Shown: positions 1 to 6,120, counted from the first letter of the stretch. The stretch is DNA of 13,442 nt from Phytoactinopolyspora endophytica (GCF_004138495.1 NZ_ML142880.1:10826-24267); one strand, 5' to 3'. The notes: generated by a model not told the origin, from the sequence alone. Numbers and translations are program-made.

Positions 1-36
1 GATCGCGTGCGGCACCTGTTCCGATACCAGCTATAA
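1..36 (+). CDS. possible 3' end of an upstream gene (partial)
   Basis: Frame 1 is open from the window edge and reads DRVRHLFRYQL before a TAA at 34-36. Nine of its eleven codons end in G or C, as expected for coding DNA here. Two small hairpins follow within 100 bases, which would suit a gene end. Eleven codons are too few to name a family, and the opposite strand also has a short open frame off the edge, so this is only a weak call. Confidence 0.2.
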   Translation, partial: DRVRHLFRYQL

Positions 37-87
37 CTCGGCATTCATGGGGTTGTGGCACGCCTGGAACTGTGCGATTCGTCGGTC

Positions 88-128
88 GCGGACGGCAGTC
101 CGCAGCGCCTGGGTCCGGCTGGCCGGAC
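88..128. terminator. pair of perfect hairpins, possible terminator
   Basis: Two perfect 6-bp inverted repeats with 4-nt loops stand close together: GCGGAC/GTCCGC (88-103) and GTCCGG/CCGGAC (113-128). They lie between the putative upstream gene end and the DUF559 gene. There is no T-tract, which is common for actinobacterial terminators. Their arms share GTCCG, so they could also pair with each other in alternative ways. Confidence 0.35.
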
Positions 129-143
129 TCGTGCTGAGGCAAC

Positions 144-192
144 TTATCCACAGGCGTGACTGTAGTGCGCTTCTCGGACGGTTCTATCCACA
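144..192 (+). promoter_or_regulatory. two DnaA-box-like sites
   Basis: TTATCCACA at 144-152 matches the classic DnaA box exactly, and CTATCCACA at 184-192 differs by one base. Both continue with G, and they sit 40 bp apart on the same strand, about four helical turns, 50-100 bp before the proposed DUF559 start. Two boxes do not make an origin, and no dnaA, dnaN or AT-rich stretch is present. They may instead be a regulatory site for the downstream gene. Confidence 0.35.
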
Positions 193-244
193 GACTGCCG
201 TTAGCGGTTGTTGCTGCGACGACGTCTGGATTCAGCTTGGTTCC

Positions 245-1300
245 ATGGCAGTTGACCTGACCTCCTTCGCGAATGACGGGCGCTCGCTCGACACCATCGT
301 GCGTGAACAGGACGGCGTGGTCCGGCTCGAGGACATCGCGCATGTCATGACGCGGGCCATGGTCCGCCATGCGGTGAGGTCGGGTCGTTGGAGTTCGCCG
401 CATCGTGGTGTGTACGTCGCGCACAACGGCGAGCTGACCCGGAAACAAGAGCTGCTGGTGTGTCTGCGTGCAGCTCCTCCCGGCTCCGCGCTCGCTGGGT
501 TGACGGCGGCCGAGCTCGATGGTCTGCAGGGTTTCAAGGTCACCGAGGTGTACGTCGTGATCCCCACGAACGCGCGTCCGCCGGCACGCACCGGCCTGAT
601 AGTCAAGAAATCGCGGGTCTTGACCACGGACGACGTTCACCCGGTGCGCCAGCCTCGGAGGACCCGGTTGCCGCGCAGCCTGGTGGACAGCGCATCGTGG
701 ACTCCGCATGAAACTCGTGCCCGCGCGGTCATCCTCGCGGGCGTGCAGCAGAGGCTCACGCGGCCGGACGATCTTCGGGATGCCCTGAGCAGGCGAGCCA
801 ACTGCCGGCATCGGGTGTTGATCGCCGAGTCGATCGAGGATGCCGAAGGCGGTATTGCTTCCGTGCCCGAGCGTGAATTCGATCAGATCTGCCGCATGTT
901 CGACCTACCGGAACCAGAACGCCAAGCTGTCGTTCGGCGCTTGGACGGCCGGTACTACCTTGATGCCCATTGGCCGCGTTACGAGGTCGGAGCCGAGGTG
1001 CACGGCATCCAGCACATGGAGATCCTCAACTGGGACGCCGACCTGGACCGGCAAGCCGAGATCAGCGCGCGAGGCGATCGAGTCTTGCCGTTCACGTCCT
1101 TCTGGTGCGACACCACAAGACTCGCGTCGGGACGTTACTGGCTCAGGCCCTTCGAAACGGCGGCTGGTACGGCTGACGGCCTTGGCTCTGCGGTGTACGT
1201 GCGGCCACGGCTGGCGGCAAGAACATGCATTGCGGTTGTCATCACGACCGCAATGTCGTTCGGTGGGTGGGCGCCGTACATGGGGGCGCCTCCGGTGTGA
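245..1300 (+). CDS. AbiEi-like antitoxin-domain / DUF559 (PD-(D/E)XK-like) protein, C-terminus frameshifted
   Basis: The protein has an AbiEi-type winged-helix start (about residues 10-60, DGVVRLEDIAHV...VRHAVRSGRWSSPHRGVYVA) and a DUF559/Vsr-like nuclease-type domain near the end (PEREFD..., YYLDAHWP, GAEVHGIQHM, DRQAEISARGDRVLPF). This architecture is common in actinobacteria as 'type IV toxin-antitoxin AbiEi family antitoxin domain' proteins; most have no proven function. I start at ATG 245 because family members begin near MAVDLTSF; the open frame extends up to 47, but that stretch is unlike the family. No clear Shine-Dalgarno is visible. Family proteins end in ...VR...ALRNGGW; here that ending lies in the -1 frame (LLVRHHKTRVGTLLAQALRNGGWYG, stop at 1176), so a one-base loss near 1099 has probably replaced the true C-terminus with about 65 unrelated residues. 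It may be a pseudogene. Confidence 0.7.
   Translation: MAVDLTSFANDGRSLDTIVREQDGVVRLEDIAHVMTRAMVRHAVRSGRWSSPHRGVYVAHNGELTRKQELLVCLRAAPPGSALAGLTAAELDGLQGFKVTEVYVVIPTNARPPARTGLIVKKSRVLTTDDVHPVRQPRRTRLPRSLVDSASWTPHETRARAVILAGVQQRLTRPDDLRDALSRRANCRHRVLIAESIEDAEGGIASVPEREFDQICRMFDLPEPERQAVVRRLDGRYYLDAHWPRYEVGAEVHGIQHMEILNWDADLDRQAEISARGDRVLPFTSFWCDTTRLASGRYWLRPFETAAGTADGLGSAVYVRPRLAARTCIAVVITTAMSFGGWAPYMGAPPV
1201..1264 (+). repeat. 64-bp direct repeat with hairpin, copy 1
   Basis: This copy matches 1328-1391 at 59 of 64 positions. Its second half is a 12-bp stem (1228-1239 with 1244-1255, one G-T pair) closed by the tetraloop CATC. The copy starts 24 bases after the stop codon (1176) of the ancestral DUF559 frame. 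Confidence 0.85.
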
Positions 1301-1327
1301 ACGGTGCGCTGGTGTTGACGGGTTCAG

Positions 1328-1391
1328 GCGGCCACGGCTGGCGGCAAGAACATACATTGTGGTTGTCACCACGACCACAATGTCGTCCGGT
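1328..1391 (+). repeat. 64-bp direct repeat with hairpin, copy 2
   Basis: Second copy of the 1201-1264 repeat, offset by 127 bp. The stem is 1355-1366 with 1371-1382 and the loop is CACC. Of the five differences from copy 1, two fall at stem positions that pair with each other (C1233-G1250 becomes T1360-A1377), so pairing is kept. That suggests the fold, rather than the sequence alone, has been maintained. Confidence 0.85.
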
Positions 1392-1440
1392 ACAGGAGAT
1401 CGATAGGGCAACCGGTGCTCGTGGCGCGGGTGGCGCCTGG

Positions 1441-1613
1441 TGGTGGGCGCGCCGCTGCTTACCGGAGCCGTCCCTCCAGGCAAAGGACGCCTTCGGCGCC
1501 GCTTCGCGGCAGGCTTCGCCTGTCCTTGACCTGGAGACCTCTACGGCTCCGGTTCGGGCAGCGGTCGTCGGGCAGGCAGAGCCTGCCCGACGCTAGACGC
1601 GCCGCGCCCACCA
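1441..1613. repeat. nested multi-helix palindromic element with four-way junction
   Basis: Perfectly complementary arms are nested from outside in: 1441-1451 with 1603-1613 (11 bp), 1452-1458 with 1558-1564 (7 bp), 1461-1471 with 1543-1553 (11 bp), 1474-1480 with 1530-1536 (7 bp) and 1483-1487 with 1523-1527 (5 bp). The innermost stem encloses three hairpins that abut without an unpaired base: 1488-1498, 1499-1509 and 1510-1522, each with the triloop TTC flanked by C and G. A separate 11-bp hairpin (1567-1591) sits on the right side inside the outer stem. The terminal arm is TGGTGGGCGCG. It could be a MITE or REP-like mobile palindrome, or a structured RNA. No target-site duplication is obvious. 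Confidence 0.75.
1567..1591. terminator. perfect 11-bp hairpin, terminator-like
   Basis: GTCGGGCAGGC (1567-1577) and GCCTGCCCGAC (1581-1591) are exact reverse complements around the loop AGA. No T-run follows on either strand. It lies inside the outer arms of the nested palindrome and may be part of that element rather than an independent terminator. Confidence 0.45.
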
Positions 1614-1614
1614 A

Positions 1615-1831
1615 CGGCGAGACGTGGGGGAGCGACGCGGCAGTGTGCTGGATGGCGGGGCCGGATGGTGGTGGCGGCAAGGATGCCCAGCTTGCTGAAG
1701 GCGGTAGCGGCGAGACGTGGGGGAGTGACGTGGCAGTGTGCTGGATGGCGGGGCCGGATGGTGGGGAGCGGCGTGGCAGCGTGCTGGGCGGCAGGTGGTG
1801 GCGGCGAGGATGCCAGCGTGCTAAAGGCGGT
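1615..1831 (+). repeat. 93-bp tandem repeat, about 2.3 copies
   Basis: Unit 1 runs from 1615 to 1707 and unit 2 starts at 1708. Both begin CGGCGAGACGTGGGGGAG and contain GCAGTGTGCTGGATGGCGG. Unit 2 breaks off near 1765 and runs into a diverged third unit that ends GGTGGTGGCGGCGAGGATGCC...CTAAAGGCGGT. The 93-bp period is a multiple of three, which keeps frames open through it, but the translated repeat does not resemble a known protein. Confidence 0.75.
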
Positions 1832-1934
1832 GTCGAGGGAAGCGCAGGTAACCGCGGACGTACCGCCGCGCAACGGTTCACGGAGGAGCGTGTATTCGTG
1901 GCGGCGGTCCAACAGGGCCCTGGCTCGTACGGCG

Positions 1935-2336
1935 CTACGCGGAACGGGAGGCTGGGGTGGCGGCGAGGTCCTCAGCGTCTGATGTGTCGTCAGGTGTGTT
2001 CCTGATCGCTTCCAGGCGGGTCTTGTGCTCGCATCCCCACGCTCCCAGGGGACGCAGTGCGTCGTTGAGGGAAACGCCGAACTCGGTGAGCGAGTACTGG
2101 ACCTTCGGCGGGACCACGTGGTGAACCTCGCGGTGCACGACGCCGTCTCGTTCCAGCTCGCGCAGGTGCTGGATCAGCATCTTCTCGCTGACTCCGTCTA
2201 GACAGCGCTTGAGCTCACCGAACCGTTTCTCGCCCTCGCTGAGTGTCCAGAGGAGGAGCACCTTCCACTTACCGCCCACCACGTCGATGGCTGCGTCGAG
2301 TCCGCACACATACGACTGGCTGTTGCTCTTCGACAT
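1935..2336 (-). CDS. HxlR-family transcriptional regulator
   Basis: A 133-residue winged-helix regulator of the HxlR (MarR-like, DUF24) family, which usually acts as a dimer and often controls an adjacent transporter or detoxifying enzyme. The core is typical: C-GLDAAIDVVGGKWKVLLLWTL (residues 11-32), GEKRFGELKR, the recognition region VSEKMLIQHLRELERDGVV, and the wing PPKVQYSLTEFG. Cys11 sits where several HxlR proteins (YodB, HypR) carry a redox- or electrophile-sensing cysteine; Cys45 and Cys102 are also present, so thiol sensing is possible but not shown. I prefer ATG 2336, which has GGTGAG a few bases upstream; GTG 2348 in the same frame is the alternative. It is divergent from the MFS gene, and an HxlR-type operator lies 23 bases upstream of the start. 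Confidence 0.9.
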   Translation of the reverse strand: MSKSNSQSYVCGLDAAIDVVGGKWKVLLLWTLSEGEKRFGELKRCLDGVSEKMLIQHLRELERDGVVHREVHHVVPPKVQYSLTEFGVSLNDALRPLGAWGCEHKTRLEAIRNTPDDTSDAEDLAATPASRSA

Positions 2337-2358
2337 CCTCGCACTCACCCTACGGTAG

Positions 2359-2381
2359 GTACCTTACTAAATAGTGGGTAC
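2359..2381. promoter_or_regulatory. HxlR-type operator
   Basis: An inverted repeat, GTACC-TT-ACTA around the centre AA and then TAGT-G-GGTAC. The inner ACTA/TAGT and outer GTACC/GGTAC arms match perfectly, with a one-base length difference between them. A GTAC...ACTA/TAGT...GTAC layout is typical of HxlR operators. On the minus strand TATTTA inside it could serve as a -10 with TTACCA about 16 bp upstream, so binding would repress the regulator's own promoter. Confidence 0.65.
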
Positions 2382-2745
2382 TTGTCCGATGGTAATCGCC
2401 GAGCGATGATCGAACCATGACGAAATTCCTTCGCTGTCGCATCGCGTCGGCCCCATACGGTCGGTAGTCGATCCCGCGTGCTGGGCCGGAACCGACCGGG
2501 CGAATGGCTTGGTCGGGCTGGACGGTAGCGCCGAGCGGCTCGACGGGAACGTGACTGTCTGGCAGGTGCCGGACGGCTTGACGGGGACGTGACTGCCTGG
2601 CGGGTGCCGGATGGCTTCACGGGATCGCCCCCCCGTCGGATCGCAACAGGGATCACGCCCGACCGGCGATTCTCGGAGTGCGGCTGCGATGTCTCGTGGT
2701 TCCGCTCGTTCAACACCCTCACAACGTTCATAGGACGAGTTCTTC
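2382..2745. other. long intergenic region between hxlR-like gene and MFS gene
   Basis: No convincing gene is present. The main feature is the 38-bp tandem repeat at 2541-2616. The MFS start is about 365 bp from the HxlR operator, far for direct control, so either a long leader is transcribed or the transporter has its own promoter. A 16-codon frame at 2417-2467 (MTKFLRCRIASAPYGR) lacks a clear ribosome site and was not called. Confidence 0.5.
2541..2616 (+). repeat. 38-bp tandem repeat, two copies
   Basis: Copy 1 (2541-2578) and copy 2 (2579-2616) share the order GACGGG, ACGTGACTG, CTGGC, GGTGCCGGA and GGCTT with only a few substitutions. A short third start (CACGGG) follows. It lies in the leader between the HxlR operator and the MFS gene. 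Confidence 0.75.
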
Positions 2746-3906
2746 ATGCCAATTGCTGTTTTCTCACTCCTGCTGGTCGTCTTCAGCCTCACGACCGGTG
2801 AGTTCGTGATCGTCGGTATCCTGCCGGATGTCTCAGGTGACCTGTCGGTGTCGATCTCGGCCGCCGGCATGCTGGCCACCGCCTATGCACTGGGAATGAT
2901 CGTCGGGGGACCGACGGTCACCGTCATGACGGCGCGGATCGCTCGCAAACGGCTCATCATCGGCCTGGTCGCGGTGTCTGTGGCCGGGAACCTGGGGTCG
3001 GCGGTGGCGCCGAACTACGGCCTGCTCCTGGGTGCCCGGTTCGTCGCCGGTCTGGTGGTCGCCACGTTCTTCGCCGTCGCGATCACCACGGCAGTGTCGA
3101 TGGCTCCGGCAGGCAAGCAGGCCTCCACCGTGGCGAAGCTGACTCTGGGCATGAACCTCGGCATCATCCTCGGGACGCCGATGGGCACCTTCATCGGCCA
3201 GAACCTCGGCTGGCGGGCGACGTTCGTGGCCATCGCCGCAGTGAGCGTCACGGGTCTGCTCCTGGTACTGCGGTTCCTCCCGGCCCAGCCCGCGACCGCC
3301 ACCGGATCGGTCTTCGCGGAGCTGCGTGTGTTCGCAGACCGCGACGTCCGGCTCGCGATCACACTCACTGCCGCCGGCAACGTCGGGATCATGACCGTCT
3401 TCGTCTTCATTACGCCTCTGCTCACCGACATCAGCGGATTCTCTTCCGACGCGGTCCCGGTTCTGCTGCTCGTCTACGGCGCCGGCGCGGTGATCGGCAA
3501 CTTCCTCGGCGGATGGCTGGCGGACAGGTCGCTCATGCCGTCGCTGACCGGTCTGCTGAGTGTCTTGGCGGGGACCCTGGCTCTGTTCTGGCTGGTCAGC
3601 GGTGTCCAGGTGTTCGCAGCTGTGCTGACCTTCGTCATCGGGGTGCTGGCGTTCGCGATCATCCCAGGCATGCAGACGCGTGTCCTGGCCACCGCAACGG
3701 CTGCGCCCACCCTGGCCATCGCCGTCAACGCGTCCGGTTTCCAGGTCGCTGCCGCGTTCGCGGCGTGGCTTGGCGGGCGCGTCATTGACCACGACGCGCT
3801 CGGCCTGCGCTCGATCTACCTCGTCGGTGCCGGGCTCACGCTGGTGGGCTTGACCATCGCGGTCTACTCGATGCGCCGCGACCGAGTCCTGGTGTCGCAG
3901 CCCTGA
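2746..3906 (+). CDS. MFS transporter, DHA1-type drug efflux
   Basis: A 386-residue hydrophobic protein with about twelve membrane segments, the usual size for the DHA1 (AraJ/Cmx-like) branch of the major facilitator superfamily, which exports drugs or sugars by proton antiport. The start MPIAVFSLLLVVFSLTTGEFVIVGILPDV is characteristic. A degenerate motif A lies at GGPTVTVMTARIARKR (about residues 54-70), and the motif-C-like LGMNLGIILGTPMGTFIG followed by LGWRATF lies in the middle. ATG 2746 has AGGACGAG upstream at good spacing. The divergent HxlR regulator is the likely controller. The substrate cannot be told from sequence; export of a toxic or electrophilic compound would fit an HxlR partner. 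A hairpin follows the stop codon. Confidence 0.9.
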   Translation: MPIAVFSLLLVVFSLTTGEFVIVGILPDVSGDLSVSISAAGMLATAYALGMIVGGPTVTVMTARIARKRLIIGLVAVSVAGNLGSAVAPNYGLLLGARFVAGLVVATFFAVAITTAVSMAPAGKQASTVAKLTLGMNLGIILGTPMGTFIGQNLGWRATFVAIAAVSVTGLLLVLRFLPAQPATATGSVFAELRVFADRDVRLAITLTAAGNVGIMTVFVFITPLLTDISGFSSDAVPVLLLVYGAGAVIGNFLGGWLADRSLMPSLTGLLSVLAGTLALFWLVSGVQVFAAVLTFVIGVLAFAIIPGMQTRVLATATAAPTLAIAVNASGFQVAAAFAAWLGGRVIDHDALGLRSIYLVGAGLTLVGLTIAVYSMRRDRVLVSQP

Positions 3907-3922
3907 GTGGGATCTGCGGCCC

Positions 3923-3946
3923 CTGGTTCGAGTGGTATCGAGCCAG
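3923..3946 (+). terminator. hairpin after the MFS gene
   Basis: CTGGTTCGA and TCGAGCCAG form a 9-bp stem with one T-G pair and a 6-nt loop, beginning 17 bases after the MFS stop codon. Only G/C-rich sequence follows. Its position makes it a likely terminator. Confidence 0.5.
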
Positions 3947-3953
3947 ATGGGCG

Positions 3954-3989
3954 CATTCGTGACAAGTTCGGTCGTCATCGGGACGAATG
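3954..3989. repeat. inverted repeat CATTCGT/ACGAATG
   Basis: A perfect 7-bp inverted repeat (3954-3960, 3983-3989) with a 22-nt spacer directly after the terminator hairpin. It could be a spaced operator or a second stem; nothing decides between them. Confidence 0.3.
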
Positions 3990-4018
3990 TGCACTACGGT
4001 TTGTCTCGGTGTGTTTCT

Positions 4019-4046
4019 CAGGCGTGACGCGCCGTCACGTCGCCTG
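4019..4046. repeat. bulged hairpin CAGGCG-TGACG
   Basis: CAGGCG (4019-4024) pairs with CGCCTG (4041-4046) and TGACG with CGTCA inside it, leaving a CGC loop and a 3-nt bulge. This gives 11 bp of stem in the MFS-MocR gap. It is possibly part of termination for + strand transcripts. Confidence 0.4.
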
Positions 4047-4276
4047 CCGGGCACGACACGGTGAGCGGGAGAGAACGCACCGCTGCACGGCAAGCACGGG
4101 AGACGTACCGCTACGCGATGGGCGGGGAAACGTACCACCACGGTTGCCAGGGTTCGGGGTTGACGTCCGGGGGTCCTCGACGGTGTGCCTGATATCCGTG
4201 ACCATGGTGGGCGAGTGCGGGGTGCCTGTGGTGTCGGCCATGGGGAAGCTCGTGGGAGAGCAACGGAGGCAAGCTG

Positions 4277-4290
4277 CTGTACTAGTACAG
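4277..4290. promoter_or_regulatory. perfect 14-bp palindrome upstream of MocR gene
   Basis: CTGTACTAGTACAG is a perfect palindrome 69 bp before the MocR start. It contains TACTAG and TAGTAC, which could act as a -10 element, so a protein bound here would cover the promoter. Autoregulation by the MocR protein is the natural guess, since GntR/MocR regulators commonly bind near their own start. Confidence 0.55.
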
Positions 4291-4359
4291 TGAGTGTCGG
4301 GTTCGGGACGAGTGAAGCCGTCTTGTGGGGGACGGGGCGGCCGGGCGGAGGACGCAACG

Positions 4360-5937
4360 ATGGGTCGAGCCAGACGGATGAACGCCGACTTACCGATCAG
4401 CGGGCGGACATCTCGGGAAATTGCGGAGAGCATCGAGACCGGCGTCGAGACCGGGGATCTGCCTCCGCGTCAGGCGCTGCCGTCCGTGCGCGGCCTGGCG
4501 ACCCGCCTCGGGGTGAGCCCGACGACGGTCGCAACCGCCTACCGTGACCTGCGGATGCGTGGTGTGGTCACCAGCGAAGCAGGCCGGGTCACCCGCATCG
4601 GTACGCGTCCGCCGGTGTCGACCGCCGCCGCACAGGCCGCGCGGTCCGGGCCCTCTTGGTATGAAGGCCCGCGGCCGCCGGCAGGGTCAACGGCCTCACA
4701 GACCGACGAGGCGTCACCGAACAGCACGGCTCCGGCGCAGTACGACGGGTCGAGCGGGGCTCGGGGCGCCGACGGTCAGGGGCAGCTGAGTGGCCGTCGT
4801 GACCTCAGCGGCCTGCGTGATGTCAGCGACGGCAACCCCGACCCAGCGTTCCTGCCCGACGTCCAGGCCGTGCTGCGACGGCTCCGCGTCCCGCGCTACC
4901 TCTACGGCGAGCCGACGATCCTGCCGGAGCTCATGGAGATCATGCAGGCCGAGTTCGCCGACGTCTACGCACAAGCCGCCGGCCAGGGGTATGGAGGCAA
5001 TGGCGAGGCCGGACGAGGCGAGGGCTCTGCGAACGAGGCCGGCGCCGGTGAGACCGGTGATGTCTGCCTGGTCGGGAGCGCGCTGGACGGAGTGGAGCGA
5101 GTCCTCGCCGCCTGGACGAGGCTGGGGGACCGGGTGGTCATCGAGGACCCCGGGCACGCCGGGGTCCTCGACCTCGTGCACGCGATGGGTCTGGAGCCGA
5201 TCGGCGTCAGAGTCGACGACGCGGGTCCGCTCCCGGACGACCTCGACCGGGCCATGCAGCTGGGTCCGGCGGCCGTCGTCGTGACGCCGCGAGCGCAGAA
5301 TCCGACTGGGGCCGCGATCGACGACGAGCGGGCCGCCCGGCTCAGGACGGTGCTGGACGAGTATCCCGAGGTCGCAGTCGTGGAGGATGACCACGCGTGG
5401 CTGCTCGCCGGGGTGCAGTACGCCTCGCTGAGCGCGGGCCGCCGCACCTGGGCAGTGGTCCGCTCGGTCAGCAAGCATCTGGGGCCGGACATGCGGCTTG
5501 GCTTCCTGACGGGCGACCGTCGCACCGTCAGCCGGGTGGCCGGCCGGCAGATGCTCGGCGCCGGCTGGGTGAGCCACATCCTGCAGCATGCCGCCGTGGA
5601 GCTGTGGCGCGACGACGGAGTCAAGGCCGACGTACAGCGTGCCGCGTCGGCTTACCGGCTGCGGCGGGAGCAGTTCGTGGAGCGTCTCGCCGAGCGGGGC
5701 ATCCCGGCCCACGGCCGCTCCGGTTTCAACGTGCACATTCCGGTGCCCCAGGAGGCGCCGGTGATCCAGGAGATGCAGGCGCGTGGGTGGACGTTGCGGG
5801 CAGGGGAACTGCACCGGATCCGCAGCGAGAGCTTCGTCCGTGTCACGACGGCGACGCTCGAAACCGACGCGGGTCGCCAGCTGGCCGCGGACCTGGCGGC
5901 GGTCCTGGAACCGCAACGAATCAGCCACCTCGCCTGA
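4360..5937 (+). CDS. MocR-family regulator, PtsJ-like (wHTH plus PLP aminotransferase domain)
   Basis: A 525-residue protein with a GntR-type winged helix (about 14-82: GDLPPRQALPSVRGLATRLGVSP, TTVATAYRDLRMRGVV), a linker of about 80 residues rich in small and polar residues, and a fold-type I PLP aminotransferase domain. PLP-site residues are kept: Asn314 in TPRAQNPTG, Asp343-Asp344 in EDDHAW, and the Schiff-base lysine Lys372 in SVSKHLGPDMRLG. MocR proteins sense PLP or a PLP adduct and regulate genes of vitamin B6 or amino-acid metabolism. The domain resembles PtsJ (SDGNPDPAFLPD). I start at ATG 4360, which has GGAGG (4347-4351) at 8-base spacing; the frame runs 22 codons further upstream. 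A Gly/Glu-rich stretch at about 208-233 looks like an insertion. No B6 gene is adjacent, so the target is unknown. Confidence 0.88.
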   Translation: MGRARRMNADLPISGRTSREIAESIETGVETGDLPPRQALPSVRGLATRLGVSPTTVATAYRDLRMRGVVTSEAGRVTRIGTRPPVSTAAAQAARSGPSWYEGPRPPAGSTASQTDEASPNSTAPAQYDGSSGARGADGQGQLSGRRDLSGLRDVSDGNPDPAFLPDVQAVLRRLRVPRYLYGEPTILPELMEIMQAEFADVYAQAAGQGYGGNGEAGRGEGSANEAGAGETGDVCLVGSALDGVERVLAAWTRLGDRVVIEDPGHAGVLDLVHAMGLEPIGVRVDDAGPLPDDLDRAMQLGPAAVVVTPRAQNPTGAAIDDERAARLRTVLDEYPEVAVVEDDHAWLLAGVQYASLSAGRRTWAVVRSVSKHLGPDMRLGFLTGDRRTVSRVAGRQMLGAGWVSHILQHAAVELWRDDGVKADVQRAASAYRLRREQFVERLAERGIPAHGRSGFNVHIPVPQEAPVIQEMQARGWTLRAGELHRIRSESFVRVTTATLETDAGRQLAADLAAVLEPQRISHLA

Positions 5938-6120
5938 TGATGGTCCAACGGTTCGCCACATTTCGTCACGAATTTCGACTCATGGGCGCCCGGTATTAGC
6001 ACGTCAAACGGGGTCTTGTCCGGGTGCGTTCGCGTATGGGATGAAAGAGTGCGCTTTTGCGATTGCTTGTAGCGCCTCCCCGGTCCAGGATTAGTCGCTT
6101 AAGGGTGGAGCGAGTCATCA

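Larger units (their letters stand above)
1177..1934. other. gene-free, repeat-rich intergenic stretch
   Basis: No frame here has a recognisable protein. The open frames on both strands come from the high GC content and from repeats whose unit length is a multiple of three. From left to right it holds a 64-bp repeat, a GGCGCC-GGCGCC hairpin (about 1269-1290), the second 64-bp repeat, a nested multi-helix palindrome, a separate perfect hairpin and a 93-bp tandem repeat. It lies between the damaged DUF559 gene and the tail of the HxlR gene. Confidence 0.6.
3907..4359. other. intergenic region between MFS and MocR-type genes
   Basis: Open frames here do not resemble proteins. The region holds three inverted repeats (3923-3946, 3954-3989, 4019-4046), then about 230 bp without recognised signals, then the 14-bp palindrome at 4277-4290 and the MocR ribosome site at 4347-4351. 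Confidence 0.5.

Noticed and set aside
1..61. Minus-strand frame running off the left edge (MPQPHECRVIAGIGTGAARD from GTG 61)
   Set aside because: The glycine-rich look is suggestive, but few codons end in G/C and there is no ribosome site; the + strand frame fits coding use better.
144..192. Replication origin
   Set aside because: Only two DnaA-like boxes, no AT-rich unwinding region and no replication genes.
47..244. Upstream extension of the DUF559 frame to ATG 47
   Set aside because: The 66 extra residues are Arg/Cys-rich, span two hairpins and the DnaA-like boxes, and do not resemble the family N-terminus.
1201..1391. CRISPR array from regularly spaced repeats
   Set aside because: Only two copies, repeat unit of 64 bp, and no cas genes.
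1441..1613. tRNA-like or integron attC site from the cloverleaf shape
   Set aside because: No tRNA consensus bases or anticodon-arm geometry, no R/L core site sequences and no integron integrase.
1415..2005. 196-codon + strand frame and its minus-strand counterparts across the repeats
   Set aside because: Open only because of GC richness and the 93-bp repeat period; translations are Arg/Gly/Ala-rich without any family pattern.
2833..3978. 381-codon minus-strand frame opposite the MFS gene
   Set aside because: Antisense shadow: extremely rich in Asp/Arg/His/Gln, as expected from reading a high-GC transporter gene backwards.
4714..5961. 415-codon minus-strand frame opposite the MocR gene
   Set aside because: Antisense shadow of a clearly coding frame with conserved PLP residues.
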